This document shows positions 1 to 8,174 of a DNA stretch of 64,000 nucleotides, in pieces. This DNA comes from CAWUKT01 sp964352215 (GTDB lineage Bacteria; Bacteroidota; Bacteroidia; J057; JADKCL01): assembly GCA_964352215.1 (NCBI GenBank), contig CAYGRE010000006.1, positions 1 to 64,000 on the forward strand, in the 5' to 3' direction. Position numbers and translations under genes: made by a program. Below the pieces are notes generated by a model. That model ran no database searches. It worked only from the letters and a program-made list of their open reading frames with translations, and was not told the DNA's origin. Within the stretch, counting starts at the first letter, position 1; each line of letters opens with the position of its first letter.

Positions 1-1602
1 CAAAATCCTGGGCATATTTATGATCCTGGAGGAGGATATCAGGTGACTTTGGTGGCAGGCAATATCTTTGGCTGCTTCGATACGCTGGTCGCTCCAGTCC
101 TCGTGAACACGGTACCCGTTCCTGACTTTTCCGCTCCTCCGGTCTGCCAGGGAGACTTGACGCAATTCACCAATCTTTCCACGGACACCTCCATCAATAC
201 CATGACTTACTTCTGGATATTCGGTGATGGCAACAACTCTTTTGTCCGGGACCCAGGCTATGTGTATGCAGATTCAGGGTTCTTCAATGTGACATTGTTC
301 ACGACCAACAATCATGGCTGTGTCGATTCCATTACCCAGCCGGTTTACATTGCACCTGCCCCCAACGCGGACTTCCAAGCAACCACTGTTTGCCTGGGAG
401 AGGTTACGCAATTCACAGACCTTTCCAGTCCCTGGGTAACGGGCTGGTCCTGGGACTTTGGCGATGGCACTACCAGTAATATTCCAAATCCTAATCATGT
501 ATTCGCCACCTCAGGTAACCATACCGTCACCCTGGAGGTGTTTACAGCCAACAGCTGTGTAGATACCATTGTCCAGAATCTGAATGTCCAAATCCGGCCT
601 GAGGCCTCTTTCACCTTCTCCCCGGTCCAATGCTCGGGCCAGGCAATCGACTTTGAAAGTACCTCCCTGAACAATCCTGCCGTATGGTCCTGGGATTTCG
701 GGGATGGAACTACAAGTTCCCTTGAAAATCCATCGCACAGCTATGCAACCGCAGGGATCTATACAGTGACCTTGGTCGCTTCTACCCCCAATGCCTGTTC
801 GGATACCGCAACGGTGTCCATAATGGTATTTGAAAATCCTACCGCAGAGTTTGCCGTGGATACGGTTTGCCTGGGTATTCCCACCTTCTTTGAGAATCAA
901 AGTACGGGGGGCGTATCCTACTCCTGGACCTTCGGGAATTTGAGCAATTCTTCCACCGCCGAGGAACCGGGATATATATTCTTTGATACTTCCGGGGTGT
1001 ACAATGTCACTTTGGTTGTAACGAGTCCGGAGGGATGTGTTGATACCATCATGCATCCGGCAATAGTCGCAGCATTCCCGCAGGCTGGATTCATCTCGAA
1101 TCCGACCATACCCGCTTCTCTTACCACCGATGATGCCTTCCTTACCTTTTCCAATCTTTCCACGGGCGGCTTGTCCTACCAATGGAACTTTGGTGACGGA
1201 GCAACTTCTACCGAAACGGACCCCACCCATTCCTATGATGAACCTGGCTCCTATTGCGTTTCCTTGCTGGTCACCGGATTGGCCGGCTGTCAAGATTCGC
1301 TTGAACTATGCACCATCGAAGTAGGTACTGGAATTCCTGATATTCCGAACCTGTTCACTCCCAACGGAGATGGTACCAATGACAACTTTGAGATCCGCAA
1401 CATATCGGAGTTCCCCAACAATTCCCTCGTGGTCTTCAATCGCTGGGGGAACAAGGTATATGAACGGAAGCAGTACAACAATGAGTGGAACGGCACCAAT
1501 TCCGCAAACGGTAAAATGCTCCCCGATGGTGCCTACTACTACATTTTCAATCCGGGAGATGGAAGTGATGATGTGATCGGAGATGTCGTAATCATGAAAT
1601 GA
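1..1602 (+). CDS. PKD-repeat surface protein with type B T9SS C-terminal domain (5' partial)
   Basis: The reading frame is open from base 1, so the start lies upstream of the window and the visible part is the C-terminal 533 residues. It holds tandem PKD domains, each ending in a FGDG-type core (seen as WIFGDG, WDFGDG, WNFGDG) followed by a P-x-H-x-Y/F-x3-G strand motif. It closes with the gliding-motility-associated C-terminal domain: FTPNGDGTNDNF, then FNRWGNKVY, then LPDGAYYYIF. In the family this end is a type B T9SS export signal, so the protein is probably a secreted adhesin or surface filament. The PorP/SprF and PorE-like genes follow directly, as in other Bacteroidota cargo-PorP clusters. 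The ligand is unknown. Confidence 0.9.
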   Translation, partial: QNPGHIYDPGGGYQVTLVAGNIFGCFDTLVAPVLVNTVPVPDFSAPPVCQGDLTQFTNLSTDTSINTMTYFWIFGDGNNSFVRDPGYVYADSGFFNVTLFTTNNHGCVDSITQPVYIAPAPNADFQATTVCLGEVTQFTDLSSPWVTGWSWDFGDGTTSNIPNPNHVFATSGNHTVTLEVFTANSCVDTIVQNLNVQIRPEASFTFSPVQCSGQAIDFESTSLNNPAVWSWDFGDGTTSSLENPSHSYATAGIYTVTLVASTPNACSDTATVSIMVFENPTAEFAVDTVCLGIPTFFENQSTGGVSYSWTFGNLSNSSTAEEPGYIFFDTSGVYNVTLVVTSPEGCVDTIMHPAIVAAFPQAGFISNPTIPASLTTDDAFLTFSNLSTGGLSYQWNFGDGATSTETDPTHSYDEPGSYCVSLLVTGLAGCQDSLELCTIEVGTGIPDIPNLFTPNGDGTNDNFEIRNISEFPNNSLVVFNRWGNKVYERKQYNNEWNGTNSANGKMLPDGAYYYIFNPGDGSDDVIGDVVIMK

Positions 1603-1641
1603 TGGAAGCAAGAAACAAGAATCACCTGTTAGCAGCATAAA

Positions 1642-2586
1642 ATGAAACAGCGTAAATATATTCTGGCACTGCTCTTTCTGGTCTTGATGGGGAATGAAAT
1701 ATCCGCCCAGCAGGACGCCATGTACAGCCAGTACATGTTCAATGGATTGATTCTCAATCCTGCTTATGCAGGGAGTCGCAATTCTTTGAGCATTACCGGA
1801 TTGCTGCGCCGGCAATGGGTCAGTATCCCTGGCGCTCCTCAGACAGAAACCATTTCTGCACATGGAAATTCGCGCAATGATCGCTTTGGCTTTGGCGCTT
1901 CGATCATCAATGACAGGGTCAGCTTTCTCAGCCAGACCTGGTACAATGGTTGTTATGCCTTTCGAATTCCAATGCGGAAGGGTAAACTGGCCCTCGGTTT
2001 GCAGGGGACGCTTTACAATATGCGGGTAAAATGGGAAGATGCTTATACGATCGACCCGAATGACAATGTAGTGAATACTTATGCCCAAAACCTGCTGTTA
2101 CCCAATGCCGGATTCGGGATGTTCTATTCCACTGAACGGGGATATATTGGAGCTTCGGTACCCCATTTGCTGATCCACTCCTTGGACAAAGGCAGGCCCA
2201 AGGTTTCGTTTTTTGACATTGGAGATGATCTTCCCGGATTGTATCAACATTATTTTTTTACGGCCGGGTATGTGATTGACCTCAATGAAAATGTCAAATT
2301 TAAGCCCTCTGTCCTGGTAAAATACCACCGGACCTCTCCCATCGAATTTGACCTGAATACAACCCTGTTTTGGTACAACCGCTTGTGGACCGGCGTTTCA
2401 TACCGGACCCGCGATGGTCTCGTAGCCATGGTAGAATACCAGTTCAATAAAATGTTGCGTGCCGGGTATGCCTATGATTATCCCCTGACCCAACTCAACA
2501 ATTTCACCGCAGCCTCTCACGAGATCATGCTGGGATTTGATCTGGATTTTCGGAAAGACCCTTCAGTTAGCCCCCGATTTTTTTAA
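1642..2586 (+). CDS. PorP/SprF family type IX secretion outer-membrane protein
   Basis: The 314-residue protein has a signal peptide ending near ISAQ. It then shows the family hallmark QDAMYSQYMFNG with NPAYAGSR, and alternating beta strands to a C-terminal aromatic residue (PRFF). PorP/SprF proteins are outer-membrane barrels associated with T9SS, and SprF-type members are needed to secrete or attach partner proteins with type B C-terminal domains. It sits 39 bp after such a cargo gene and 2 bp before a PorE-like gene, so the three form one operon. A paralogue lies at 50063-51028. Which cargo it serves is inferred from adjacency only. Confidence 0.92.
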   Translation: MKQRKYILALLFLVLMGNEISAQQDAMYSQYMFNGLILNPAYAGSRNSLSITGLLRRQWVSIPGAPQTETISAHGNSRNDRFGFGASIINDRVSFLSQTWYNGCYAFRIPMRKGKLALGLQGTLYNMRVKWEDAYTIDPNDNVVNTYAQNLLLPNAGFGMFYSTERGYIGASVPHLLIHSLDKGRPKVSFFDIGDDLPGLYQHYFFTAGYVIDLNENVKFKPSVLVKYHRTSPIEFDLNTTLFWYNRLWTGVSYRTRDGLVAMVEYQFNKMLRAGYAYDYPLTQLNNFTAASHEIMLGFDLDFRKDPSVSPRFF

Positions 2587-2588
2587 CG

Positions 2589-5171
2589 ATGGAGCGTATG
2601 AAATGTATCATGAACTGGTTTTGGGTCTGCTTTATTGGCATTGGGTTTATAGCCTCAGGAAACAATCTTTTTGCGCAAAGCGCTTTGAAAAAGCAGGCCG
2701 ATGATCATTTCCGTTTGCTCAGTTATGCCAAAGCGATTGACCTCTATGAAAAAGTGTGGAAGAAAGGCTTTGATCCCGATGTGGTCTTAAAACTGGCCCA
2801 GTGCTATCGACTGACTAATAATTATGCAAAAGCCTCCGAGTATTATGCTAAGGCGATGCTGATCGAAAACCGGGACCCTGAAATGGACTTCCATTTTGGG
2901 CATTTGCTATTGTTGGAGGGGGCGCCGCTTCAGGCGCGGAACCAGTTCCTCCAATTTTCACGGCTCAGGCCGGATGATCCACGCGGTAAGGCTTTTGCTG
3001 AGCAATGTCTGGATCAACGTAACCTCTACCGGGATTCTTCACGCTATGTGATCACAGGAATGCCTTTCAACTCTGAAGCATCTGATTTTGGGGCTATTTC
3101 CTATGGTGGAGGGCTGATCTTTGCCTCCTCCCGGAAAGCCGATGGCTTTCTGAACAAGGATTTCTCCTGGTTGGATGCCCCCTTCCTGAATCTCCTCCAT
3201 GTACACCGCACCGGAAAAAAAACCACAGATTGGGGCGAACCGGAACCCTTGAAAGGCGAAATCAATACCCAATTTCACGAAAGTAACTTTAGCTGGGCTT
3301 CCGGTAGACCGGAGATTTATTTCACCCGCAACAATTATTTCCAGCAGCAGAAGGGAAAAAGCACCGAAGGAGTGATCCTTTTAAAGATCTATTCCGCAGT
3401 CATGGATGGATTAGAGGGCACCGAGGTAAGTGAATTCCCCTTTAACAATGACAATTATAGCATCGGCCATCCGAGTCTGAGTCATGATGGCAAACGATTG
3501 TATTTTGTATCGGATATGCCGGGAGGCATCGGAGGAAGGGACTTGTATGTTTCAAAGCGGGAAGGTGATCAGTGGGGAGAACCGGAAAACCTGGGCCCTA
3601 CCATCAATACTGCGGGAGATGAAATGTTCCCCTACATCCACAAGGACGGAACCCTTTATTTTGCTTCCAATGGCCATCCCGGTCTTGGACATCTTGATAT
3701 TTTCGAGGCAGTCCCCGGCAATGAGTGGAGTGTAAAAAATATGGGCTATCCCATCAATAGCGGCTATGACGATTTTGGTCCCTTCATTGACCGAAATAAA
3801 AAGAGTGGCTATTTCTCTTCCAACCGTCCGGGTGGCGTCGGGGATGACGACATCTACCATTTTGTACTTTCGGGCGCAGTGGTTGAGGTGGTCGTCCTGG
3901 ACAAGGTCGCACAATTACCCATTGAAGGCGCAGGAGTTGAGGTTCGCAACCTCTCCAATGATGAGGTCGAAGTGCTGCTGACAGATGCCAACGGGCGTGT
4001 TCAGTTCACCTCGGACATGGCCATCGACTACGATATCGTGGTGAAAACCGTGGAATTTGAGGACCAGGGGCTCGAAGTAAGTACCCGTTCAGATTCGGGG
4101 AAGACCTTCTTTTCTTACAAAGTGGAATTGTACAATCCCACTCCCGCCATTTCGGCCATGGTAGTGGACAAGGCCACCGGCGAACGGCTACCCGGTGCCA
4201 AGGTCACCTTCGAGGATATGTCTACCGGGGAAGAGATCAAGCGGGTAGCCGACAGCAATGGGCGGTTCGCGATTCGACTGGGAGACGTACGGACTTACAG
4301 TTTGTTGGTCACCTTGGAAGGGTATCTGAAATACTCAGATATCGTTTCCACTACTGAAAGGAGTTACGATGGTGATACCATCATTCCGATGCGCTTGCAA
4401 AAGATCCGGTTGAACGCTCCGATTGTACTCGAAAATATTCACTACGATTTTGACAAATGGTTCATTCGAAGTGATGCCATCCCTGATCTGATGGAACTGT
4501 TTGCCGTACTGAAAGACAACCCGGAAATTCAGATCGAATTGAGTTCTCATACCGATAGCCGTGGCAGTGATCCTTACAATATGGTTCTCTCTCGCAAGCG
4601 GGCTGCTTCAGCAAAGGCATTTCTGGTCGAAAGAGGCGTTCGTCCGGATCGTATCATCCCTCAAGGGTACGGAGAGTCCAAACTCGTCAATGAATGTGAC
4701 GATGGTGTTGAATGCGACGAAGACAAGCACTTCGCCAACCGCCGGACTGAATTCAAGATCGTCGGTTATGTAGATGGTATTGATTCTCTGCAATCGATCC
4801 TTGCTACTGAGGAAAACCCGGATGCACCTCCCAAATATTTACCGGAAAGTGATCGAAGCAATCCTTCCACCCTTCGGGTGGCTTATAATGAACCCACATT
4901 ACCAGATGTCGTCGATCCCCAACCTGAGCAGGTAACCTTCAAAATCCGAATCGGGGCATTTGCTGAAGAGTTGGAGGAAAACGATGAAAAGTATTTTTTT
5001 GAGTACAAACCCTATGCCCGAAAATTCTTTGCGAATGAAAAGATTGAGTATTACATCGGTGATTATTCGAAACTGGCCTATGCCGTGAAAGCCAGGAATC
5101 ACCTGAAGGTCTATGGCTTTAAATATGCCAAAGTGGAAAGATGGCAGGATGGGGAACCGCTTCCCAAATAA
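2589..5171 (+). CDS. PorE-like OmpA family protein with TPR, PD40 propeller, CRD and SPOR-like end
   Basis: The 860-residue protein matches the PorE plan. A signal sequence comes first, then TPR-like helices (about 30-140), WD40/PD40 beta-propeller repeats (about 150-430, with SHDGKRLYFVSD and FYFASNGHPGLG-like blades), two carboxypeptidase-regulatory-like folds (about 435-600) and an OmpA peptidoglycan-binding domain (about 615-725, SSHTDSRGSDPYN). PorE anchors the T9SS ring to peptidoglycan. A final segment of about 80 residues looks like a SPOR domain (IRIGAF...YYIGDY...A...L...G...A.VE). The paralogue at 47868-50060 lacks it. The ATG is 2 bp after the PorP stop; the second ATG at 2598 is an alternative start. 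Confidence 0.9.
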   Translation: MERMKCIMNWFWVCFIGIGFIASGNNLFAQSALKKQADDHFRLLSYAKAIDLYEKVWKKGFDPDVVLKLAQCYRLTNNYAKASEYYAKAMLIENRDPEMDFHFGHLLLLEGAPLQARNQFLQFSRLRPDDPRGKAFAEQCLDQRNLYRDSSRYVITGMPFNSEASDFGAISYGGGLIFASSRKADGFLNKDFSWLDAPFLNLLHVHRTGKKTTDWGEPEPLKGEINTQFHESNFSWASGRPEIYFTRNNYFQQQKGKSTEGVILLKIYSAVMDGLEGTEVSEFPFNNDNYSIGHPSLSHDGKRLYFVSDMPGGIGGRDLYVSKREGDQWGEPENLGPTINTAGDEMFPYIHKDGTLYFASNGHPGLGHLDIFEAVPGNEWSVKNMGYPINSGYDDFGPFIDRNKKSGYFSSNRPGGVGDDDIYHFVLSGAVVEVVVLDKVAQLPIEGAGVEVRNLSNDEVEVLLTDANGRVQFTSDMAIDYDIVVKTVEFEDQGLEVSTRSDSGKTFFSYKVELYNPTPAISAMVVDKATGERLPGAKVTFEDMSTGEEIKRVADSNGRFAIRLGDVRTYSLLVTLEGYLKYSDIVSTTERSYDGDTIIPMRLQKIRLNAPIVLENIHYDFDKWFIRSDAIPDLMELFAVLKDNPEIQIELSSHTDSRGSDPYNMVLSRKRAASAKAFLVERGVRPDRIIPQGYGESKLVNECDDGVECDEDKHFANRRTEFKIVGYVDGIDSLQSILATEENPDAPPKYLPESDRSNPSTLRVAYNEPTLPDVVDPQPEQVTFKIRIGAFAEELEENDEKYFFEYKPYARKFFANEKIEYYIGDYSKLAYAVKARNHLKVYGFKYAKVERWQDGEPLPK

Positions 5172-5186
5172 CCCATTTTTCACACC

Positions 5187-6605
5187 TCAACCAACCCCCA
5201 TATTCTGAATAAACTCTGCAACTACATACTCGGCTGGTTGGGTCAGGGCCAGGCCAATCTCCAAACGCATCAAACCACGGTTAAGATCCTGTTCGGACAT
5301 GGTTTTCCCCAATCCGATGTTCACAAACCAAGCTTTCGTTTTTTGATCGCCATAGAGGAGCCCATCCTCCCAAAGTCCTCTCAAAAAGGCATCCACCTTG
5401 GTTTCGACCTTTTTCCAAGTCTGCTGGTTGTTGGGTTCAAAGACATAATTGTTGAGAAAATCACGGATGGCTTTTTCAATATAGGTCATGGTCAGGCGAT
5501 AGGAAACAAATCCATACACCTCATCCCGGGCAGCCAGCGTTCTTGCTCCAACTGCGTTTACCATCGCCAAGGTGGCATTCTTGTAGATACCGTTCAGACT
5601 TTTCCATGATGCTGTATCAAGAAATATGGATGCATTGGCTTCGAGGTCGATGTCTGTCAAAGGACCTTTTACACTGGAAATGGGGAAGGTCCCTGTCAGA
5701 GCTTGCAAACCATCTTGTCTGTCTATCCTGGAAATGATCCCGGCCAGGGCCGGGGAGGATGGCAGCCGGTTGGCCAGCTCAGCCAAGGCACTCAATATTG
5801 CATGATGCTCCGTGCCCCCATCGGCGCCATTGGGCAATAGTGTTTCCGCCATGACCGCGCCAACCGCCAGGGAATCGATGTTTTCCAGGGAACAATCATC
5901 TTCCGCAACCACAGTGGCTTGCAGGCCTGGATACCACGCACCACCATAGGACAGAAACTGATTGCCAATCCCGGTATAGAAGGCATTGACATTGCTTTTA
6001 TGGTCGGCACCTTCATCCAGCGGAAGATCAAACAGGGCAAATCTGTCCTTGAGTTGACCTGCCTGAGCCAACATCTGCTGGTTCACCTGAAAGGAATCTT
6101 CAGCTGAGAGATTGACGAGGTCTGGGGCCAAAACCAGGGTTGGATGTGGATTCAGAATTTCCTCCAAAGCCTTGAGACCTGCTTCAAAATCGGTGGACTG
6201 GGGCCAATTCAAAGCATCTGGAGGACCAAATTCTCCGATGGAGACGACCCAACATTCAGTGCCCCCATTTTCAAAATACAGTTTCAGTGAAGGGTAGAGA
6301 AGGTAATAAGGCGCCATTCCCTTTTCCACCCAATAGACTTTTTCACCCAATTCCAATCTTACCCTGCCCTTCCTGCCGCTCCCCCCCTCCTCAGGGAAAA
6401 CTGAAAATTTAAAGGGTGCAGCTTTTCCAAAAATCTGCTCGTAATCATTCAGGGATGCTATCAAGGTAGGGGTCAAGGCCAGGTCTTCTCCTTCTAATCC
6501 CAGTCTTTTCCCGGTGTAGCCAATAAACGCAGGGATGGTTACGGGCATGATGGGCTTATTTTCAGGAGATTTCGGAGCCAAGGAAGGACCACTCAGATTG
6601 TTCAT
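5187..6605 (-). CDS. Phage-tail-sheath-like protein (contractile injection system sheath), orphan
   Basis: The 472-residue protein has the N-terminal sheath signature (IPAFIGYTGK, then SLNDYEQIFG) and the conserved C-terminal sheath domain: TLAARDEVYGFVSYRLTM, YIEKAI, FVFEPN-type segment NNYVFEPNNQQTW, then the terminal strand block ending in EFIQNMGVG. Sheath proteins polymerise into the contracting outer tube of phage tails, R-type tailocins, T6SS and extracellular contractile injection systems; the length and VPAFIGYT-like start fit the eCIS/Afp branch. No tube, baseplate, spike or AAA ATPase gene is next to it. The neighbours are a T9SS PorE-like gene (convergent, 15 bp) and moaE (divergent). 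It may be an isolated extra sheath or a relic of a dispersed cluster. No frameshift is visible. Confidence 0.85.
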   Translation of the reverse strand: MNNLSGPSLAPKSPENKPIMPVTIPAFIGYTGKRLGLEGEDLALTPTLIASLNDYEQIFGKAAPFKFSVFPEEGGSGRKGRVRLELGEKVYWVEKGMAPYYLLYPSLKLYFENGGTECWVVSIGEFGPPDALNWPQSTDFEAGLKALEEILNPHPTLVLAPDLVNLSAEDSFQVNQQMLAQAGQLKDRFALFDLPLDEGADHKSNVNAFYTGIGNQFLSYGGAWYPGLQATVVAEDDCSLENIDSLAVGAVMAETLLPNGADGGTEHHAILSALAELANRLPSSPALAGIISRIDRQDGLQALTGTFPISSVKGPLTDIDLEANASIFLDTASWKSLNGIYKNATLAMVNAVGARTLAARDEVYGFVSYRLTMTYIEKAIRDFLNNYVFEPNNQQTWKKVETKVDAFLRGLWEDGLLYGDQKTKAWFVNIGLGKTMSEQDLNRGLMRLEIGLALTQPAEYVVAEFIQNMGVG

Positions 6606-6656
6606 AGGTTAATAATAATGTTTTTTTCTATTCGGCCGTTCATTTTCAAGCATGAA

Positions 6657-6685
6657 TTGATTCTCGGGAAATAACTCTAATTTTG
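6657..6685 (+). promoter_or_regulatory. Bacteroidota-type promoter of moaE
   Basis: A TTG at 6657-6659 is followed after 18 bp by TAATTTTG at 6678-6685, a perfect TAnnTTTG -7 element. The moaE ATG begins 4 bp further on, so the transcript would start at or next to the start codon. This is pattern recognition only. Confidence 0.6.
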
Positions 6686-6689
6686 TCTT

Positions 6690-7124
6690 ATGAATGTTTT
6701 GGTAGACGGGCCTATTTCTTCGGGGTTCATCGCCCACCAACTGGAGGCGCTCGAATCAGCCACCCAAACCGGTGCAAACAGTTTCTTTCTGGGTCGGGTG
6801 CGGGCCGATCCTAAACAGGGAAGCCTTGTGACAGGAATTGAATACTCTGCCTATGAAGCATTGGCTGCCAAGGTGGCCTCTGAACTAGAGCATGAAGCAC
6901 AGGACAGGTTCGATATCCAGGATGTCCGAATCTTTCATTCCACCGGATTGGTAAAAGTAGGCAAGGTCTCTTTGCTGGTCATCGTTTCATCGGCCCATCG
7001 TCAGCCATCCTTTGAAGCTTTAAAATGGGTGGTTGACACCCTCAAGGTGAGGTTCCCTGCCTGGAAAAAAGAAATTCTGGCAGATGGCAATCACCGTTGG
7101 ATCGGTGAACCGGGTGGAGCTTGA
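6690..7124 (+). CDS. moaE: Molybdopterin synthase catalytic subunit MoaE
   Basis: The 144-residue protein has the length and plan of MoaE. Recognisable motifs are FFLGRVRADP near the N-terminus, GIEYSAYEALA, FHSTGLVKVG, and the C-terminal FPAWKKEILADG, which carries the Lys pair that binds substrate in the family. With MoaD it inserts two sulfurs into cyclic pyranopterin monophosphate to make molybdopterin. Its stop overlaps a possible TTG start of the downstream moaC-mogA fusion, so the two are translationally close. No moaD is visible in this window, and moaA lies 47 kb away. Confidence 0.92.
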   Translation: MNVLVDGPISSGFIAHQLEALESATQTGANSFFLGRVRADPKQGSLVTGIEYSAYEALAAKVASELEHEAQDRFDIQDVRIFHSTGLVKVGKVSLLVIVSSAHRQPSFEALKWVVDTLKVRFPAWKKEILADGNHRWIGEPGGA

Positions 7125-7159
7125 TCCCATCCATTACCCAACCTAAAATTTCCAATCTA

Positions 7160-8056
7160 ATGCGCAATATTTCTTCAAAAATAACCACTTTCCGGATTGC
7201 CACCGCTGAAGCCCGCATGTCCATGCGGGAAGATTCAGTCCTTGCCGTTAAAGACAATACCGGGCCGAAACCTGATGTACTGGCCACTGCCAGAGCAGCT
7301 GCTTACCTCGCCGTAAAGAATACGCCGGGAGCCATCCCCCTTTGCCATCCGATTCCCATCGAAGCAGTTCGTGTATTTTATGAGTTCCTCAAGGAAGAAA
7401 TCAGGATTGAGGTCGCGGTGGAAACGGTCTACAAAACGGGGGTTGAAGTAGAAGCTATGCACGGAGCTTCCATCGCCGCGCTCACCATCTACGACATGAT
7501 GAAGCCGGTGGACAAGGAGATTGAAATCAAGGGTATCCGTCTCCTTGACAAAAAGGGAGGAAAATCGGATTGGGTAGTTTCTAAAGAGAAGGAGATCAAT
7601 GCTGGTATCCTGGTCTGCTCAGATGCGGTTGTTGCCGGGAAGAAGGAAGACACTGCCGGGCAATATGTCCGCCACACCCTGCACAATATGGGTGTCAACA
7701 TCTCCACCTACAACCAGGTGGGAAACAATGCTGAAGCAATCAGGGCAACGGTAGAAGGGTTGATCGCACAAGGCCTCCACCTCATCATCACGGTTGGTGG
7801 AACCGGCTTGAAAGCCGGGGACCAAACCCCGGAAGCGCTGCGCCCATTGATCGACACCGAAGTTCCGGGAATCATGGAAGCGGCAAGGGACTATGGCCAG
7901 GAACGGACCCCTAAAGCCATGGTATCCAGAGGGTTGTCTGGCATCGCCGGCAACAGCCTGCTGCTCTGCCTTCCGGGTTCAACCGCGGGGGCCAGGGACA
8001 GTGTTCTGGCTCTATTCCCGGCAGTTCTGCATTTGGTCCCCCTGAACCGGACATAA
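7160..8056 (+). CDS. moaCB: Bifunctional MoaC/MogA molybdenum cofactor enzyme
   Basis: Residues 1 to about 145 are MoaC (cyclic pyranopterin monophosphate synthase accessory enzyme): EARMSM, GAIPLCHPIPIE and TGVEVEAMHGASIAALTIYD are conserved. After a short linker, about residues 155-298 are a MogA/MoaB domain (molybdopterin adenylyltransferase type) with VGGTGLKAGDQTPEA and SRGLSGIAGNSLLLCLPGS. The fusion joins an early and a late step of cofactor synthesis. I chose the ATG at 7160, where the MoaC homology begins. The frame stays open upstream to a TTG at 7121 that overlaps the moaE stop, so a 311-residue form is possible. It is in operon with moaE. Confidence 0.92.
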   Translation: MRNISSKITTFRIATAEARMSMREDSVLAVKDNTGPKPDVLATARAAAYLAVKNTPGAIPLCHPIPIEAVRVFYEFLKEEIRIEVAVETVYKTGVEVEAMHGASIAALTIYDMMKPVDKEIEIKGIRLLDKKGGKSDWVVSKEKEINAGILVCSDAVVAGKKEDTAGQYVRHTLHNMGVNISTYNQVGNNAEAIRATVEGLIAQGLHLIITVGGTGLKAGDQTPEALRPLIDTEVPGIMEAARDYGQERTPKAMVSRGLSGIAGNSLLLCLPGSTAGARDSVLALFPAVLHLVPLNRT

Positions 8057-8174
8057 ATAGCATGCGGCTGAAACTGAGAATCGCTGAAATTAAAGACCAC
8101 CTGAATAGCGACCGGCCGTAGAATTCCGTTGAACAGTTTTTTTTTTCAGCGAATCCCACTATCTAAGCTCATTG

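Noticed and set aside
5172..5186. A terminator between the PorE-like and sheath genes.
   Set aside because: The 15-bp gap has no hairpin; a T-rich run alone is not enough.
6606..6689. A molybdenum cofactor riboswitch upstream of moaE.
   Set aside because: The gap is only 84 bp, with no structured leader between the promoter and the start codon.
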